Source of the DNA: Didymella arachidicola
Lineage: Eukaryota; Ascomycota; Dothideomycetes; Pleosporales; Didymellaceae
Reading direction: 5' to 3'
Length of the DNA: 64,000 nt
NCBI GenBank assembly: GCA_016630955.3
Contig: CM049986.1
Coordinates: forward strand, 434,001 to 498,000
This document shows, in pieces, positions 29,042 to 40,415 of the stretch. The notes beneath the pieces were generated by a model. It was not told the origin of the DNA. It made no database searches and worked only from the letters and a program-made list of their open reading frames with translations. The translations under genes were made by a program, and so were the position numbers. Positions within the stretch are counted from its first letter, which is position 1, and every line of letters begins with the position of its first letter.

Positions 29042-29566
29042 TAACTTTCGCTGTCGAGTGTCGCAAAACACCGAGCCGTTGCTTCTCAGCCGCTGTACCA
29101 CGAGGCTGCACAGTAAGCTTTGTTTTGCTCCTCAGCTGGACATGTTTCATGCCTTATGCGTACCGATGAGGGCAACGCCACGGCGCCTCGCGGTAGAATG
29201 AGATGTTCATCATCGTTATTGAATCCGTCTGTATATTAATTTATTGTATACAAGGTTTTCGTAGGTCACTCGTTCACCCGGCGACTCGCACACTTGTCGT
29301 ACCAGCAGTAGAGCAGCTGCGTGTGGGAACAGTCGTACCTTATTACGGATGTCAGCTTATGATTGTTGCAAGGCGGTAAAAGAGGATTGGCTAGCCTTCG
29401 AGTACACGGATGGCAAGGGCATTTGCTGACAGCGTTGCTGACAGCTTGCTGTTTATCGATCGATGACGCTCGTACCTTCCCACAACACAGCATACGCAAC
29501 AACACCATTGACACAACAGCCAGTCGCCACAGTTGCCAGAACTCATCGCGAACGTCAGTGCTCAAG
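29042..29566. other. Spacer between transposon nest and SRPBCC gene
   Basis: AT-rich near 29225-29260. Contains the upstream region of the next gene; an open frame continues upstream of its ATG but has no ATG of its own. Confidence 0.5.
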
Positions 29567-30250
29567 ATGACGGAAGTTCCATGGCCGCCAACGGTGATAA
29601 CGACACCCACCGTCCCCGCAGAACACGGCGTTGTCTCCGTTACGGGCTCGGGGACCATCAATGCACCAGCATCTTTCGTGTTCGACATTCTGCTCGATAC
29701 TTCCACCTACCCAGAGTGGTGCACACTCGTCCCTAGAATCACCGTCAGGGATCAACCTGCCTCTGCAATGCCACCTGCCGATGGCGCTGCCTCTCCGATC
29801 ATTCAGCAGGGCACGAAGCTCACCTTGCATGCTGTAATGGGCGATCCTGGTTCAAAAGAGTCACCTTCGCATATGATCGTCAGCGATGTATCAACTCCAG
29901 CGAGCCCCTCTTCGTACATCTCGGCTGCAACCCTGAGCGCCTGTCCAGTATACACCGCAGATCTGTCAAGGGTTTATCGCGTCGCCTGGAAAGGTGATAA
30001 GATAGACTTCCTTGGCAAGAACATGAATGTCGAGCGTTTTAATGAAGTCATCATCAAGGGGGACGAGCAGTGCGAGATACACTCGTGGGAGGTCATGGGC
30101 GGTATTCTGGCGCATCCTGTCAAGTGGCTCTACCAGAAAACGCTCAACAGGAAGTTCGATGAGTGGTGCATAGGGTTGAAGGCATATGCAGAGAAGAAAT
30201 GGGCTGAAAGGCAAAGGCAGACGGGCAGTGTTGGCGCAAGCGTACCATGA
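29567..30250 (+). CDS. SRPBCC (START-like/polyketide-cyclase fold) protein
   Basis: 227 residues, single exon, starting at the ATG of MTEVPWPPTVITTPT. The sequence VVSVTGSGTINAPASFVFDI, then LDTSTYPEWCTLVPRI, is the classical start of the SRPBCC/polyketide cyclase-dehydrase fold, a helix-grip barrel that binds hydrophobic ligands. The C-terminus FDEWCIGLKAYAEKKWAERQ forms the long closing helix. No signal peptide, so cytosolic. It is transcribed in the same direction as the O-methyltransferase 540 bases downstream. A ligand-binding or cyclase role in a small metabolite route is possible but not shown. Confidence 0.8.
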   Translation: MTEVPWPPTVITTPTVPAEHGVVSVTGSGTINAPASFVFDILLDTSTYPEWCTLVPRITVRDQPASAMPPADGAASPIIQQGTKLTLHAVMGDPGSKESPSHMIVSDVSTPASPSSYISAATLSACPVYTADLSRVYRVAWKGDKIDFLGKNMNVERFNEVIIKGDEQCEIHSWEVMGGILAHPVKWLYQKTLNRKFDEWCIGLKAYAEKKWAERQRQTGSVGASVP

Positions 30251-30791
30251 GAACTCAGTCTTGTCCTGGAGTGAACTCATCAAATGAACTGATTGACAGG
30301 CTGTTGTACTGTAACCGTATCTTAGCGGCATGAAGAAATATGCGGTCGATCGCGCCGGAGGTGTTTGATGCTTCGTGAGACTTCCGTTTTATGAGCCGGT
30401 CGTTTCTCTCCGCTTGATTGCATCCACGCTCATCCAAATCTAGCAGTACGCGTAAGGACCGAACGACGTATTGAGCGAATGCAGACTCCTTTTTCTTTGA
30501 GGTGTTTCAAGGGTACGATGTCCCAAGGTGCCAGGCTCGGCCTTTTCGGTCTCCAGCGGTGAATTCGCTCTTCAGCCTCAAGCAGCCTCACTACCACCAG
30601 GGAAAATGCCGACGCCATCTTTCGATCCAGCTCAATGCTGCTGCCTGTTGAAGTATTTCTGAATGGTTGAATGAGGTATAAAGTGAGACTGCTCGCTGTG
30701 AGTCGCTTCATCGACACTGCCTCATCACATTTTCGTCAACAGTTCGAGTCGCAACCTCAACGTTCACGTCAGCCACCACAAATAGTTGATC
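30251..30791. other. Intergenic, promoter region of the O-methyltransferase
   Basis: A 95-codon frame on the minus strand (30430-30717) exists but has no recognisable domain and is not supported. No repeat seen. Confidence 0.45.
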
Positions 30792-31986
30792 ATGGAGAAC
30801 ATTCTGGATCAGATCCGGTCATTGTCTGCCAATGCAGATGCGCGAGAGCGACAGCTCATCCAAGAGCAGCTTCGAGACGTTCAGCGAGAGATCGCCTCCA
30901 ACTTTGACCTAGTCTGGGGCTTAGGATCTAGTGTAAGTGCTGAGCTGCAACACTCTTGATAGTGCTGATACTTTACAGCACATACAATGGGCACTCATAC
31001 AGATTGGCATCGACCTTGACGTCTTCGCAACTCTTGCTGGCAATGCAAGCCCAGTCGGCCTTCACCACTTTCTGGATGCCACCAATGCATCGCCAAACCT
31101 ACTCGCTCATCTCCTGCGGTCTATAGCAGCCTTTGGGCTCGTAGTTGAGACGGACAAGGACACGTTCACAGCAAATCGAATCACAAAGGCGCTTGCAAAC
31201 CCCGACGTCGTCGGTGCCTTCCCTCATGTCACGCACCTGCACGCTCTGACCGCTCAAGTACTTCCTCGGTACCTGCGTGAGCATAAGTACCAAGCCGTGA
31301 CTGATAACAAGGATCTTCCTTTCCACATGGCCCTGGGAACAGACCTGACGCCATTCGAGTGGATGAACCAGCATCCCGAGCAGATGAAAGCACTCGGCCA
31401 TGCCATGCGAATCGAGCGAATCCACAGCTGGATCGAGTCCTACCCCATCGGCAAGGCCATCGAAAGCTTCAATCCGAAAGCCGAGACACCTATCCTCGTC
31501 GACGTCGGCGGCGGGTTCGGACAGCAAGCAGTAGCATTTAAATCGCAGCTCCCCTCCACAAAAGGCCGTATCATCGTCCAGGACCTCCCCTCAACACTAA
31601 CCCACGCATCCCCAATCTCCGGCATCGAATTCCAATCCCACGACTTCTTCACGCAGCAGCCCATCCAAGGCGCGAAATTCTACTACCTCCGCCATATCCT
31701 GCACGACTGGACCGATGAAGACTGCATCCGCATACTTTCAAACCTCATCCCCGCTCTGTCGCCAGAGTCGCGCATTGTGATTGATGAGGTGGTTTTGCCG
31801 GATACTAATGTGCCCTGGCAGTGCGCGTTTATGGATCTGACGCTGTCTGCTTCGCTGGGAGGGTGCGAGCGCAGCCGAGAGGAGTGGGAGAGTTTGATAG
31901 GGAGGGCGGGGCTTCGGATTGAAGAGATTCATACTTATGATGATGTTAGGAGGCATAGTGTCATTATTGCGTTGGCTAAGGAGTGA
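30792..31986 (+). CDS. SAM-dependent O-methyltransferase (COMT-type)
   Basis: Transfers a methyl group from S-adenosylmethionine to a hydroxyl of a small molecule, typical of fungal polyketide or phenolic pathways. Exons 30792-30932 and 30979-31986 (46-nt intron, GTAAGT donor, TTTACAG acceptor) give 382 residues. An N-terminal winged-helix dimerisation domain (about residues 45-130) is followed by the SAM-binding motif LVDVGGGFGQQAVAF, the adenine-contact region IIVQDLPS, and the catalytic-base segment YYLRHILHDWTDEDC with the active-site His. All motifs are complete. The SRPBCC gene upstream points the same way and could be a pathway partner; no synthase is present in the window. Confidence 0.92.
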
Positions 31987-32608
31987 GCAGGGTGCAGGAT
32001 GAGGGTTGTGTTGTAAGGGCTTGTCTTACTGCTTGCTGTCACCACCTTGGAAATACGTTAGTCTTCCATCTGCACGTCGTATATGTCGACGAGGTTTAAT
32101 CAAAACTTGTTGTTGTTGGCCACACCACATTTTCTCGAGATCAATGAGAAAAACTCACAGCAAGCCAGCCGCAGAGTGCGCTCAGAGAATATCACTAGAA
32201 ACAGTAGTAACTGTAAACTGTTATCAGCACTCACTCGATACTACTTACTGCAATGTCAGAGTCCAGAACTGATAAATGCCCAACAAACCCACTCAATCGA
32301 GGGCGTGCCAAGATATTGATGCCTTATGTTCTGAGGGCTTATGTCATGTTGAAATCGACCTGATCGTAATGGCCATCAATTCGCTTGGTCTGAACGTGAA
32401 CAGTCATGATATTTGCATTCTGCAACAACAAGCCCAGCCGATCCGGGGTATCTATAGATATATAGCGATGATATCAGAGACGACGAAACAGCCCCCAAGA
32501 ACATGAGCGAGGACGCCGACCCCACTCTTTTCCAACCCATGCACCAGAACGCCATGCAAACCCATTCGTACATCGTGTCAATACATACTTCATCAAGATA
32601 ATATCCGC
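31987..32608. other. Convergent 3' intergenic region
   Basis: Lies between the 3' ends of the methyltransferase and the RING gene. Only short frames; nothing supported. Confidence 0.5.
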
Positions 32609-34180
32609 CTACGCGGCACTACCACTTGCACCTCCAGGCTGCGGGGGACTAGTGCCTCGACGCGTCCGCCCACTGAAGACATCACCCAACCTTGTGCTGA
32701 TACGTCTGCTACGGCGATCCACTCTTGCGACATCTTCGGCGCTAGCATTCGTATTGCCTTCTGCGACATCACCGCTCTGGCTGCGTCGCTGCTCACGCAG
32801 ACGGCGTAGAGCGCTTATGCGGTCCTCAGCTGGGGCATCAGGATGCGAGCGGAAGAAGAGGATGTCGCGAAGATGTGGGCGGCGGTGACTCGACGACTCG
32901 GCTTCTGGGTTCAGAGGCGGCGCAAGCTCATCAGGTTGCGAGTTGCTGGACTCGTTGGTCTTGGTTGGGCGCAAGTCGACTCGGCAGAGAGGGCAGGTGC
33001 CGGAGACGTTGAGGAGCCAAGGGTCGACGCACTCGGGGTGGAATTTATGGTCGCAGGGGAGAACGCGGATGTCCTGGCCTTTCTCGAAGTCTTCTGTGCA
33101 AATGGTACATCCCAACGTGTCCTCGTTCGATGCTTCGGTGGTTCCTACTCCAGCAGCTGCAGCGGGAGCAAGTGCGGCGGAGATGCCTTCGGGCTGTTCT
33201 ATCACGGCGGGTGTCGAGGGAACTTCACGTGTCGTCTCCGGCGTGGGGGTAGTAGTCTCGGTCTTCGATGCTTCGGTTGCAGTCTTTGTGGTGGCAACCG
33301 GTACAGCATCAGCTGCAGTGGTGCTGTCCACGCCGTCGATATGCGTCGCCTCGCTGGTAGAACCCAGCTCGACGTCTGCTGGCTTGGCTGGCTCCTTCTC
33401 GCCAAACTTGATGATAGGTATGGTATCTAGGATAGCTCTTCCCAGACCCTTGGCCCTGCTCTGTCGTGGTCTGCCCATCACGTTCCTCGGCCCATAGCGC
33501 TCAGGATGGCGGTGCGCGCGGACAGCACCAGTCACGATGATGACCAGAAACAGCGCAGTGATGATACCGGTAATGCTGTAGAGGATGATCATGGCGACGG
33601 CCGTCGACGGCGAGGGGCCCAGGGGGTTCTGCTGCTGGGAGTTGTTCCCACTGCCGTTGCTGTTGCCGCGGCCCTGCACCTGTACGAAGTACTTCAAGTG
33701 GACGACGAGGTCGTCGACCTGGCCGAGGACGGCGGCGGAGTCGGTCTTGTTGGTCATGGACAGCACGGGAAAGTATTGCATGCTGCTGTTGTCGTCGGTG
33801 TAGTTGCAGTAGTCGGTCGCGGTGCTGTACAGGATGATGCCCGAGATGTTCGCATTCCCGTTGCCGTAGGCCTGGTCGAAGATGCCCTGCGCGGTGATGT
33901 ATCCCGGGTAGTCGGCTGGGTTGCAGCTGATGTAGGCGATTTCGCCGTCCGAGATATTGCCCACCGTGGAACCATTTGTGCGGTACAGGTTGCCTTCGAT
34001 CGACTGCTGTGCGCCCTGGCGCGTCAGCGGGACCAGCTCGGCAATCTGTTGGCCATTGTCCGGACCCTGCAGTGGCAGCGTGCCCTGGAAGTAGCTCGAG
34101 TCGACTGTCGATGTGTTGGACGGTGCGATGCTGGCGGACGCGACTGCAGCGAGCACGGCAAGGGCAGTGGAGAGCAGCAT
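32609..34180 (-). CDS. Transmembrane PA-domain RING-H2 E3 ubiquitin ligase
   Basis: Membrane-anchored ubiquitin ligase of the PA-TM-RING type, acting in the endomembrane/vacuolar system. 523 residues, single exon. A signal peptide (MLLSTALAVLAAVASASIA) is followed by a lumenal PA-like domain (about 25-165; YPGYITAQGIFDQAYGNGN, ISGIILYSTATDYC) with many N-glycosylation sites. One transmembrane helix follows (AVAMIILYSITGIITALFLV), then a long Thr/Pro/Ala-rich linker. The RING-H2 finger reads CTICTEDFEKGQDIRVLPCD, HKFHPECVDPWLLNVSGTCP, LC, with all eight ligands in the C3H2C3 order. The tail is Ser/Arg-rich. Fungal members of this class select misfolded or surplus membrane proteins; its own substrates are unknown. 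Confidence 0.93.
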   Translation of the reverse strand: MLLSTALAVLAAVASASIAPSNTSTVDSSYFQGTLPLQGPDNGQQIAELVPLTRQGAQQSIEGNLYRTNGSTVGNISDGEIAYISCNPADYPGYITAQGIFDQAYGNGNANISGIILYSTATDYCNYTDDNSSMQYFPVLSMTNKTDSAAVLGQVDDLVVHLKYFVQVQGRGNSNGSGNNSQQQNPLGPSPSTAVAMIILYSITGIITALFLVIIVTGAVRAHRHPERYGPRNVMGRPRQSRAKGLGRAILDTIPIIKFGEKEPAKPADVELGSTSEATHIDGVDSTTAADAVPVATTKTATEASKTETTTPTPETTREVPSTPAVIEQPEGISAALAPAAAAGVGTTEASNEDTLGCTICTEDFEKGQDIRVLPCDHKFHPECVDPWLLNVSGTCPLCRVDLRPTKTNESSNSQPDELAPPLNPEAESSSHRRPHLRDILFFRSHPDAPAEDRISALRRLREQRRSQSGDVAEGNTNASAEDVARVDRRSRRISTRLGDVFSGRTRRGTSPPQPGGASGSAA

Positions 34181-35891
34181 GGCAGCGGCGCACGTCGAGT
34201 CGTGACGGGCGTGGCGGCTGCGTTTTACTTATCGATTTCGCGGGGTGGCTTTCCAAGACTCTCAGCCACGCGGCATCCAGACGACAGTAGCGAGCAATGC
34301 AGAACAAGGGGGTATAGGCACAGGGTGGGAAATATGTGCGCCCGCAGTACCTCGTATTGTCTTCTCGACCGCAGTAGACAGCGGAACGTTCGGTACAAGA
34401 AGCATGACAGTTGTAGCGGGTGCTGAGAAGCCGGACGCTCCATATGGACCAACTCCCCCAGTCATGATGTGCGCGAGTCTGCAAGGGTGCGCTAGACAAC
34501 TCCAATACTCCGAAGCGCCCTCTGCATCTTGAAACTCGGCGCGGGCTGTCGCTGCACTGCCCCAGATCTGACTGCTCAGCCTGATCCCTGCTGCCTCTGT
34601 CGACCTGCCAACGCGTTGCCCATCCGTTGCGCTCCGTGTGGTTGTCTATACGCCCGCTGTTCGTTCTAGAGGTGCTGATGTCATGCTTCCAAGCGTGCGC
34701 TGATCAGAGGTCAGCCTGAGACAGACGGTTATCACATTCACTCATCGGCGCTATTCCCAGTCTACGGCCACACCCATTACCGGTTTCGCATATGCAACGT
34801 CTGCTACAAGCTTCTCGACAGCATCGTGTATAATCTCAGGCATCGATATGCCACAGCCTTGATGTCACAAGTGAAGCGGTCGATCACTTGCGTTACCATC
34901 CATGCAGACCGCCCAAGTGCATGAATCCTGGCGATCACTGTCGCGTGTCCTCGATATTCACACTGCATCAGAACTCACCGCTTCGGCCGAGGTTTTCCGG
35001 CGACCATCTCCCCTTCGTCTCTCGAATTCTGGTCTCCACGACTGGCCACCTGACTGAACTCCACAAGCCGAGCTTTCAAACAGGTTCTAGCGAGGTTGGA
35101 AAGACCCGGGCCAGTGTGACCGAGGCCGCGCCGACATCAAGAGTGCTGCGGTAAAAGTAATCGCAGCACCGGAAGATCCGCTTTTGCTTGTCCATCGACT
35201 CCCAAACCGCAACATGAATTGTGACCACGGCTGAGCGCGGAGGGGATCCAGTCGAGCTGACGTTAAAGACCAATGCTAGTGCCGCATTCAGGTTCTGGAA
35301 TCAGAATAATCTGCATACATGGTAAGCTGCTGAGGATTGCACAAAAAGGTCAGCATCACTTCTGGCATTGGGCAGTACCTCGCCGCTCAATCAGACTCTT
35401 AAGACAGTCAAGATGACTTACAAGAATATGGAAAGGGGGGGACATAGTCTTCTTTTTGTTGGGTATCACATGTGTCTTTTTTGTATATCAGCCCCCAACA
35501 TCTGCAGCAAGAGCCCAATAATATAGAGAAACTTAAGTTATGAACGTCTTCGAGGCCCAATTGAGGAGTTCCGCTCACATGGTCGGTCAGTCTACAGCGC
35601 AAGTACGACTCCGCTTACCAGCCAGCTTCACTACAACTACCCATAAGTGAAACTCACCTCAATGCTTGTACTGTGTATATATCTAGGGAAGGGGTCTTCA
35701 GTCACCTAGCTTGGCGTGGCGTTAGTCTCGACCTGATTGGGTCTGTTGTACAACCTCAGGATCTGCGTTACAACGAAACCCTTGCACATGACGAGGCCGA
35801 GCACGTACCTGCCAAGGTCAGTGTGCTGTGCCTCACCCTTAGGTCAACATATTTTTGAGCCTCGACTTCACCTTCCACCAGCCCAAACAAA
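34181..35891. other. Divergent 5' intergenic region, 1.7 kb
   Basis: Between the starts of the RING gene and the GPI-type protein gene. Antisense frames near 34181-34500 are GC-rich shadows. An open frame at 35673-35858 has plausible local composition but no domain, and could at most be an upstream exon of the next gene in a non-matching phase. Confidence 0.45.
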
Positions 35892-36790
35892 ATGTCCATC
35901 GCTCCCAACGTAGAGTATAATCTGCAGAACCACGGCACGGATTACAATCTGGTCACAAGTAAGTGTCGTTCCGTTGATGCAGGCTGAGGCAGGATGCCTA
36001 ATCTCGAACAGGTGGTGATAGCCCTTCGGCTGGCTCTTCGCGAGTATACGCATGGCAAGCCACTAATTGTGCATCTGGGAGCACATCGTACCTGGTGGAT
36101 ACGCTCGCACAAAAGTGTCTATCTGGCAGCGGAAGCTCAGTAGCAGTACATAACTGCACCAGCTCTGACCAAGCCTGGAGCATCCGGGAGGATGAAGACA
36201 GCAAAGACACGTACACCATCCAGAACGTCAATGTAGGCGACAATGGCTTCTTGTCTTTGTACGAGGATAAATCGTTCAATCTCTCCGATGGTTCGTCATC
36301 TTACTCTCAATGGTCCTTCCAAGTAAGCATACGCACAATGTGGATCGATGGGACGCGAACTTACCATCTGCAGTCCGACACGCCTCCTGGAAATGTAGCC
36401 TGGGATGTATGTGCCCATATCAGCGGGCCAAGCTCTTCCAACACGAGTGCTTCCAGCTCAATCACTCCTGCAACCACCACGCAAGCTGTGATTGTGACAA
36501 CAAGTTCAACGCTGAGCGCTTCGAGTGGAGGCTCTGAAAGCAGCGACACCGCGAGTGCGTCCCTGCAGACATCTACGGTCACCGAGGAGCGTTCCTCGGC
36601 TGAGGTAACTGCAGCTGCCACCGGTCAAAGTCCCAACGTTACGGCTTCAGGAGTCAGTACGCCGGCAGGAGCAACTCAGTCGTCTTCCAGTTCAGCCATT
36701 TCTCAATCGAATGGTGCTAGCGCGATGAACGTGGCCTGGTGCGGCTTGTTGACAGCGCTGATGATTGGTACGTACGTGGCGTCATCATAA
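35892..36790 (+). CDS. GPI-anchor-type Ser/Thr-rich surface protein with lectin-like N-terminal domain
   Basis: Exons 35892-35958, 36012-36322 and 36374-36790 give 264 residues. The N-terminal 140 residues (GSTSYLVDTLAQKCLSGSGS, HNCTSSDQAWSIRED, YSQWSFQ) resemble a carbohydrate-binding beta-trefoil-like or unclassified extracellular domain, followed by a Ser/Thr/Ala-rich stalk and a C-terminal hydrophobic tail (MNVAWCGLLTALMIGTYVAS) like a GPI-attachment signal. The second intron is 51 nt and in frame, so retention would merely add 17 residues; I prefer splicing because the ends are GTAAGC and CTGCAG. Odd point: the assigned start (MSIAPNVEYNLQ) gives no signal peptide, so an upstream exon may be missing. 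Confidence 0.65.
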
Positions 36791-37152
36791 ATTGTGCGGA
36801 AAGAGCGGGTCATTTCGTCTTTGGAGAAGATGTGAAGGGAAGTCGCCAATGGGTATCAAGGAGCAGCGCCTCTGGGGCAGTAATTCAGAACTTTGCAGAA
36901 GTAGTGGAGCGGTCATTTACGCCTGCCGTTGATGGCCATTCATGGAGTCAGAATCTTCTCTGTGTTGCAAGACATCAAGATAAAGCTGTTGGTCGCGACG
37001 GACGTTTCAAGACTGCAATGCGCGTTGCAGCCGGGATATCTATTTAATGTAATGACTACGCAACGCCCACGCTATGCGTATATTCAGACGACCTCAAAGC
37101 ATATGCACGTATTACCATAATCTATCTATATCCACAAATTACCCATCAGCGA
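36791..37152. other. Convergent 3' intergenic region
   Basis: About 360 bases; nothing beyond short frames. Confidence 0.5.
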
Positions 37153-40100
37153 TCAATATGCGATGCCACTCTTGCCCTGCCCCATGGTCTTGAAAGTCAT
37201 TGACTGAACCTCCTGTCTGACGAGCCCTCCAAGCGCCAGACGGTCGCCTGGATTGATGCCCATGCGATCAAGGTCATTGAACCCGGAGAAATAGAAGCCA
37301 GCGATAACGACGAAATAGCTGAGGATCAAAATGGACCCCTTAAAATAGTTACTCTTACCTTCGCCGTACATGTACGAGAGAAGGAAGACGCACAGAATAA
37401 CGGTTGCCATATCCCACTGCGGAAAGATGAGAGCTAGGGTATGTTAGTGACTGCGCACCATATTCTTGCGGGACAACTTACTGAATGTTTCCTTGGCAAG
37501 CTGGCCAGCATCGATGTTAGTAGCGTGCAGCGCGCTGTAGAATACTAGGGCGGGGATCTGCAGGAGACAGACCTGCAAGGCGTACGCAGAACCGATCTCC
37601 ATGGACAATGCAATATTGCCGTTCATGGCGAATGAGATGGCGTTGAGAAACTCGGTTGTGTTAGGCACCAGAGCAAAGAGGGTGATACCCAAGAACTTCT
37701 CGTCGATGTCCGACCCCTCCAAAACCGAATCAACGGTGTCGACAAGGATCTCTGCGATAACGGCGTACGCAACAGTGGCACTCAGAAGGATGGCTGCGCT
37801 CTTGCCACGACTCCAGTTGGGCGCATCGTGGCCACCTCCAGAGTGTCCGGCCCCAGCATCGTGCTCCTCTAGCGCGCCTTCAGTTGCGGTGGTTGCAGTA
37901 CGGTGGTGATGCGGTCGGTCACTCTTACTTGGCGTACTGACCATCCTTGCAGCCTTGTGCGGCGCCCTGGTCACATCACGCGTGGCCAAGGCGGTAGTTG
38001 TCGCAGCGATCTCAGTAATATGACGAACAAGCGCGTCGCTTGCCTCGTCCGAAAGCCCCTCAACGTGGAAGTGCTCGTGATCGTTCCCGTCCTTAGGTGG
38101 GACAACGTGCAGTGTGTTTCCGTCTGCCTTGCTGTTAGGAGGGCTGCCGACCAGAGGCTGACCTTCTGGGCCCAGGCCAAATTCGTGCTGTGTCTGACCC
38201 ACAATGCGCTTGTACAACTGGGTATCCCGAATGTGGGCACGGGAAACAGACTGCCCGGTTGCTGTTCGCGACATGGTTGAGTGAGGAAACTCTAGGTGCT
38301 GGCTGTTGCTTAGACTGTTCAGGACGGTGTCTATAGGCTTCTTCTCTTTCTCATCCGGCTCATTACTCCAGATAGTCGCTGCGTGTGTGCGCAGAGTGAA
38401 TAGCAGACCGACCACATACGATAAGAACAGCAGTGTCGCAGAGATCCACGTATATGGCTTGACGGCTTCGTTATAGAACCGATCGTGAAGCGCTGGCGTC
38501 TGTGAATAGTAGCACCTGCGGCAGTCCCTTTCGGTGCCCGATTCGATGTGACCCATGTGTGGATGGACGTGGACGCATTGACGACAGTTGAGCTCGTGCT
38601 GCTACGTGTTAGTATGGACGTGCTTATGCTAATGATAGTACAACTTACGCTGCCGTAGATTTGGTAGAACAATGTTGGGCCAAAGGCACCGATGACAGCA
38701 AACAGTAGCATAGTAGAAGTGACACCTGCTGACTTGACGTTGAAGCGTTGTGTCTTCCGCTTGAGCGCACCAAAGCACATCGACAATCCTGGTAGGAACA
38801 GAATACCAGCAAAGATACTGCCGATGATACTTCCCTCCACCAGCTGTGCTTTACCCTGCTTGAGGGCCACACAGTACAAGAAGACTTCGACAACAGTGGA
38901 GAAGAAGGCGTTGATAGTCGCGCCGACACCCATCGAGGACTGAGCGGAGATTGAAGCAACAGCCTGGCCAATGAAGTAAGCCAAGGGGATGATGGACAGC
39001 AGCGCCAATGAGAAAACAAGCAGAGTATCTGTGATCCAGATCTTGTATCCCAGCGCCTCGGCCAAGACGAAGTAGTCGAAGATTGTGAACGCGACAAGTC
39101 CAAGCAGGTTAATCAGAAAAATGTTCGTGCCGTCAATAGTGTACTTCCAGTACTTGATACCAACAGCACGGTAGGTGCACAGAAGGATGGAGGACGACTC
39201 GCCAGGGCGGCGAACGTTACCGCTATCCGAATGGAAAGATAGAGCCAGTGGGTGGCGGCGGAGGTGATCGAAGAGAAGTAGCGTGACTTTGCCCATAGGT
39301 ATGGTGAAGACCAGGAACCAACAGATCGCCGAGACTAGGAAGAGCGCAGGAGTGATGATGCCGTAGAAGTAGACGTAGAAGATAACACGACCAAGGTTCC
39401 ACTTACCACGTCCGAAAAAGCGATTCTTCGTCTTCGCCGTGTCGGAGTGCGCAATGTTAGCTCGGCCATCACGACCAAGCAGACTGGTAGTCTCTCCACC
39501 AGCAGAGTCAATGCTGTTACGACGACGACCGACAAGAGAGGAGAGACCAGCGGTGGGACCGAAGAAAAGTCGCCCTTCCTCAATGTCACCGCTCTGCCAT
39601 TGCTCGTACTCGCTGATGCTACGACCCTCGCCTTCGTCCTCTTCCAGGTACTGGTCATCTTGCAGAAGCTTGACGTATCGTCCGAATGGGTAGAAAATGT
39701 ACACAGAGAGATGGTAGAGCAGTGTCGAGTACTCCTTGCAGCTCTCATCAAAGGCTAAGAAGGCGCATAGAAGCGCGCCAGCAGCTGCAATGAGGGCGAG
39801 CCACCACCCAAAGATCAGCGTCCAGGCGAGGTTGAATAGAAGCAGCCATCTGCTGACAAACAGACCAGGGTTCGAGTGGATGTCTGCTTCAGCGTTGCGC
39901 TGCACTGAACGTCCTTTCTTGTACAGAGCGGGCTTCCAGATCCTGATACCGAAAGGATGCGTTACATTGATGGCGTCTTGGCGGTCCTTGAGCGTAAAGC
40001 TCTCAGCGTCACTCAGATCGGCGTCTTCATCCTCGTCATTGCCCGTTCCACTGTCATCGTCTTCGGCGCGTACTGTCCCCTCCTCTGAGCTGCCAGGCTG

Positions 40101-40415
40101 TGCCTCCGGCTCCGTCGGTGCAACAACCGCTTCCTCCTCAGTCGCATCGTCCTCTGTAGACTCGATGGTCGTGAGATTTGTGGGCCGAGCTGCAGCAGTC
40201 GGGCGGCGGATATTGGAGGGCTTGCGGCGCAACGTCTGGCCTTGGCGCTTCTGCTCTTTGGCTTCCTTGAGCTGCTGCTCGGTCTCAGCCTGCACCTCGT
40301 CTGCCTCGTCGTCGACACTGAATTCTTGTCCCTTGCGCGGGAATTTGGACGACGTTGCACGGCGGTTCATCGGAGGTTTCTTGGGCTTCGAGCTGGCTTG
40401 CTCTGACGGCGTCAT
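37153..40415 (-). CDS. VNX1: Vacuolar monovalent cation/Ca2+:H+ antiporter, VNX1-type
   Basis: CaCA-superfamily exchanger that uses the proton gradient to move Na+/K+ (and in relatives Ca2+) into the vacuole. Exons 40415-38649, 38601-37482 and 37433-37153 give 1055 residues. The first 170 residues are a charged cytosolic region with many Glu/Asp. The conserved N-terminal module follows (INVTHPFGIRIWKPALYKKG) and multiple transmembrane helices. Exchanger repeat 1 reads GATINAFFSTVVEVFLYCVA and repeat 2 reads VPNTTEFLNAISFAMNGN, each with the acidic residue of the ion-binding alpha repeat. A long His-rich cytosolic loop (HHHRTATTATEG, AGHSGGGHDA) lies between the repeats. Intron donors are GTAAGT in both cases. 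The size and extended N-terminus distinguish VNX1-type proteins from short CAX/VCX1 exchangers. Confidence 0.9.

Noticed and set aside
32843..34505. Long antisense frames over the RING gene (up to 334 codons)
   Set aside because: They are GC-rich shadows of the 523-residue PA-RING protein, with no domains and improbable Arg/His-rich composition.
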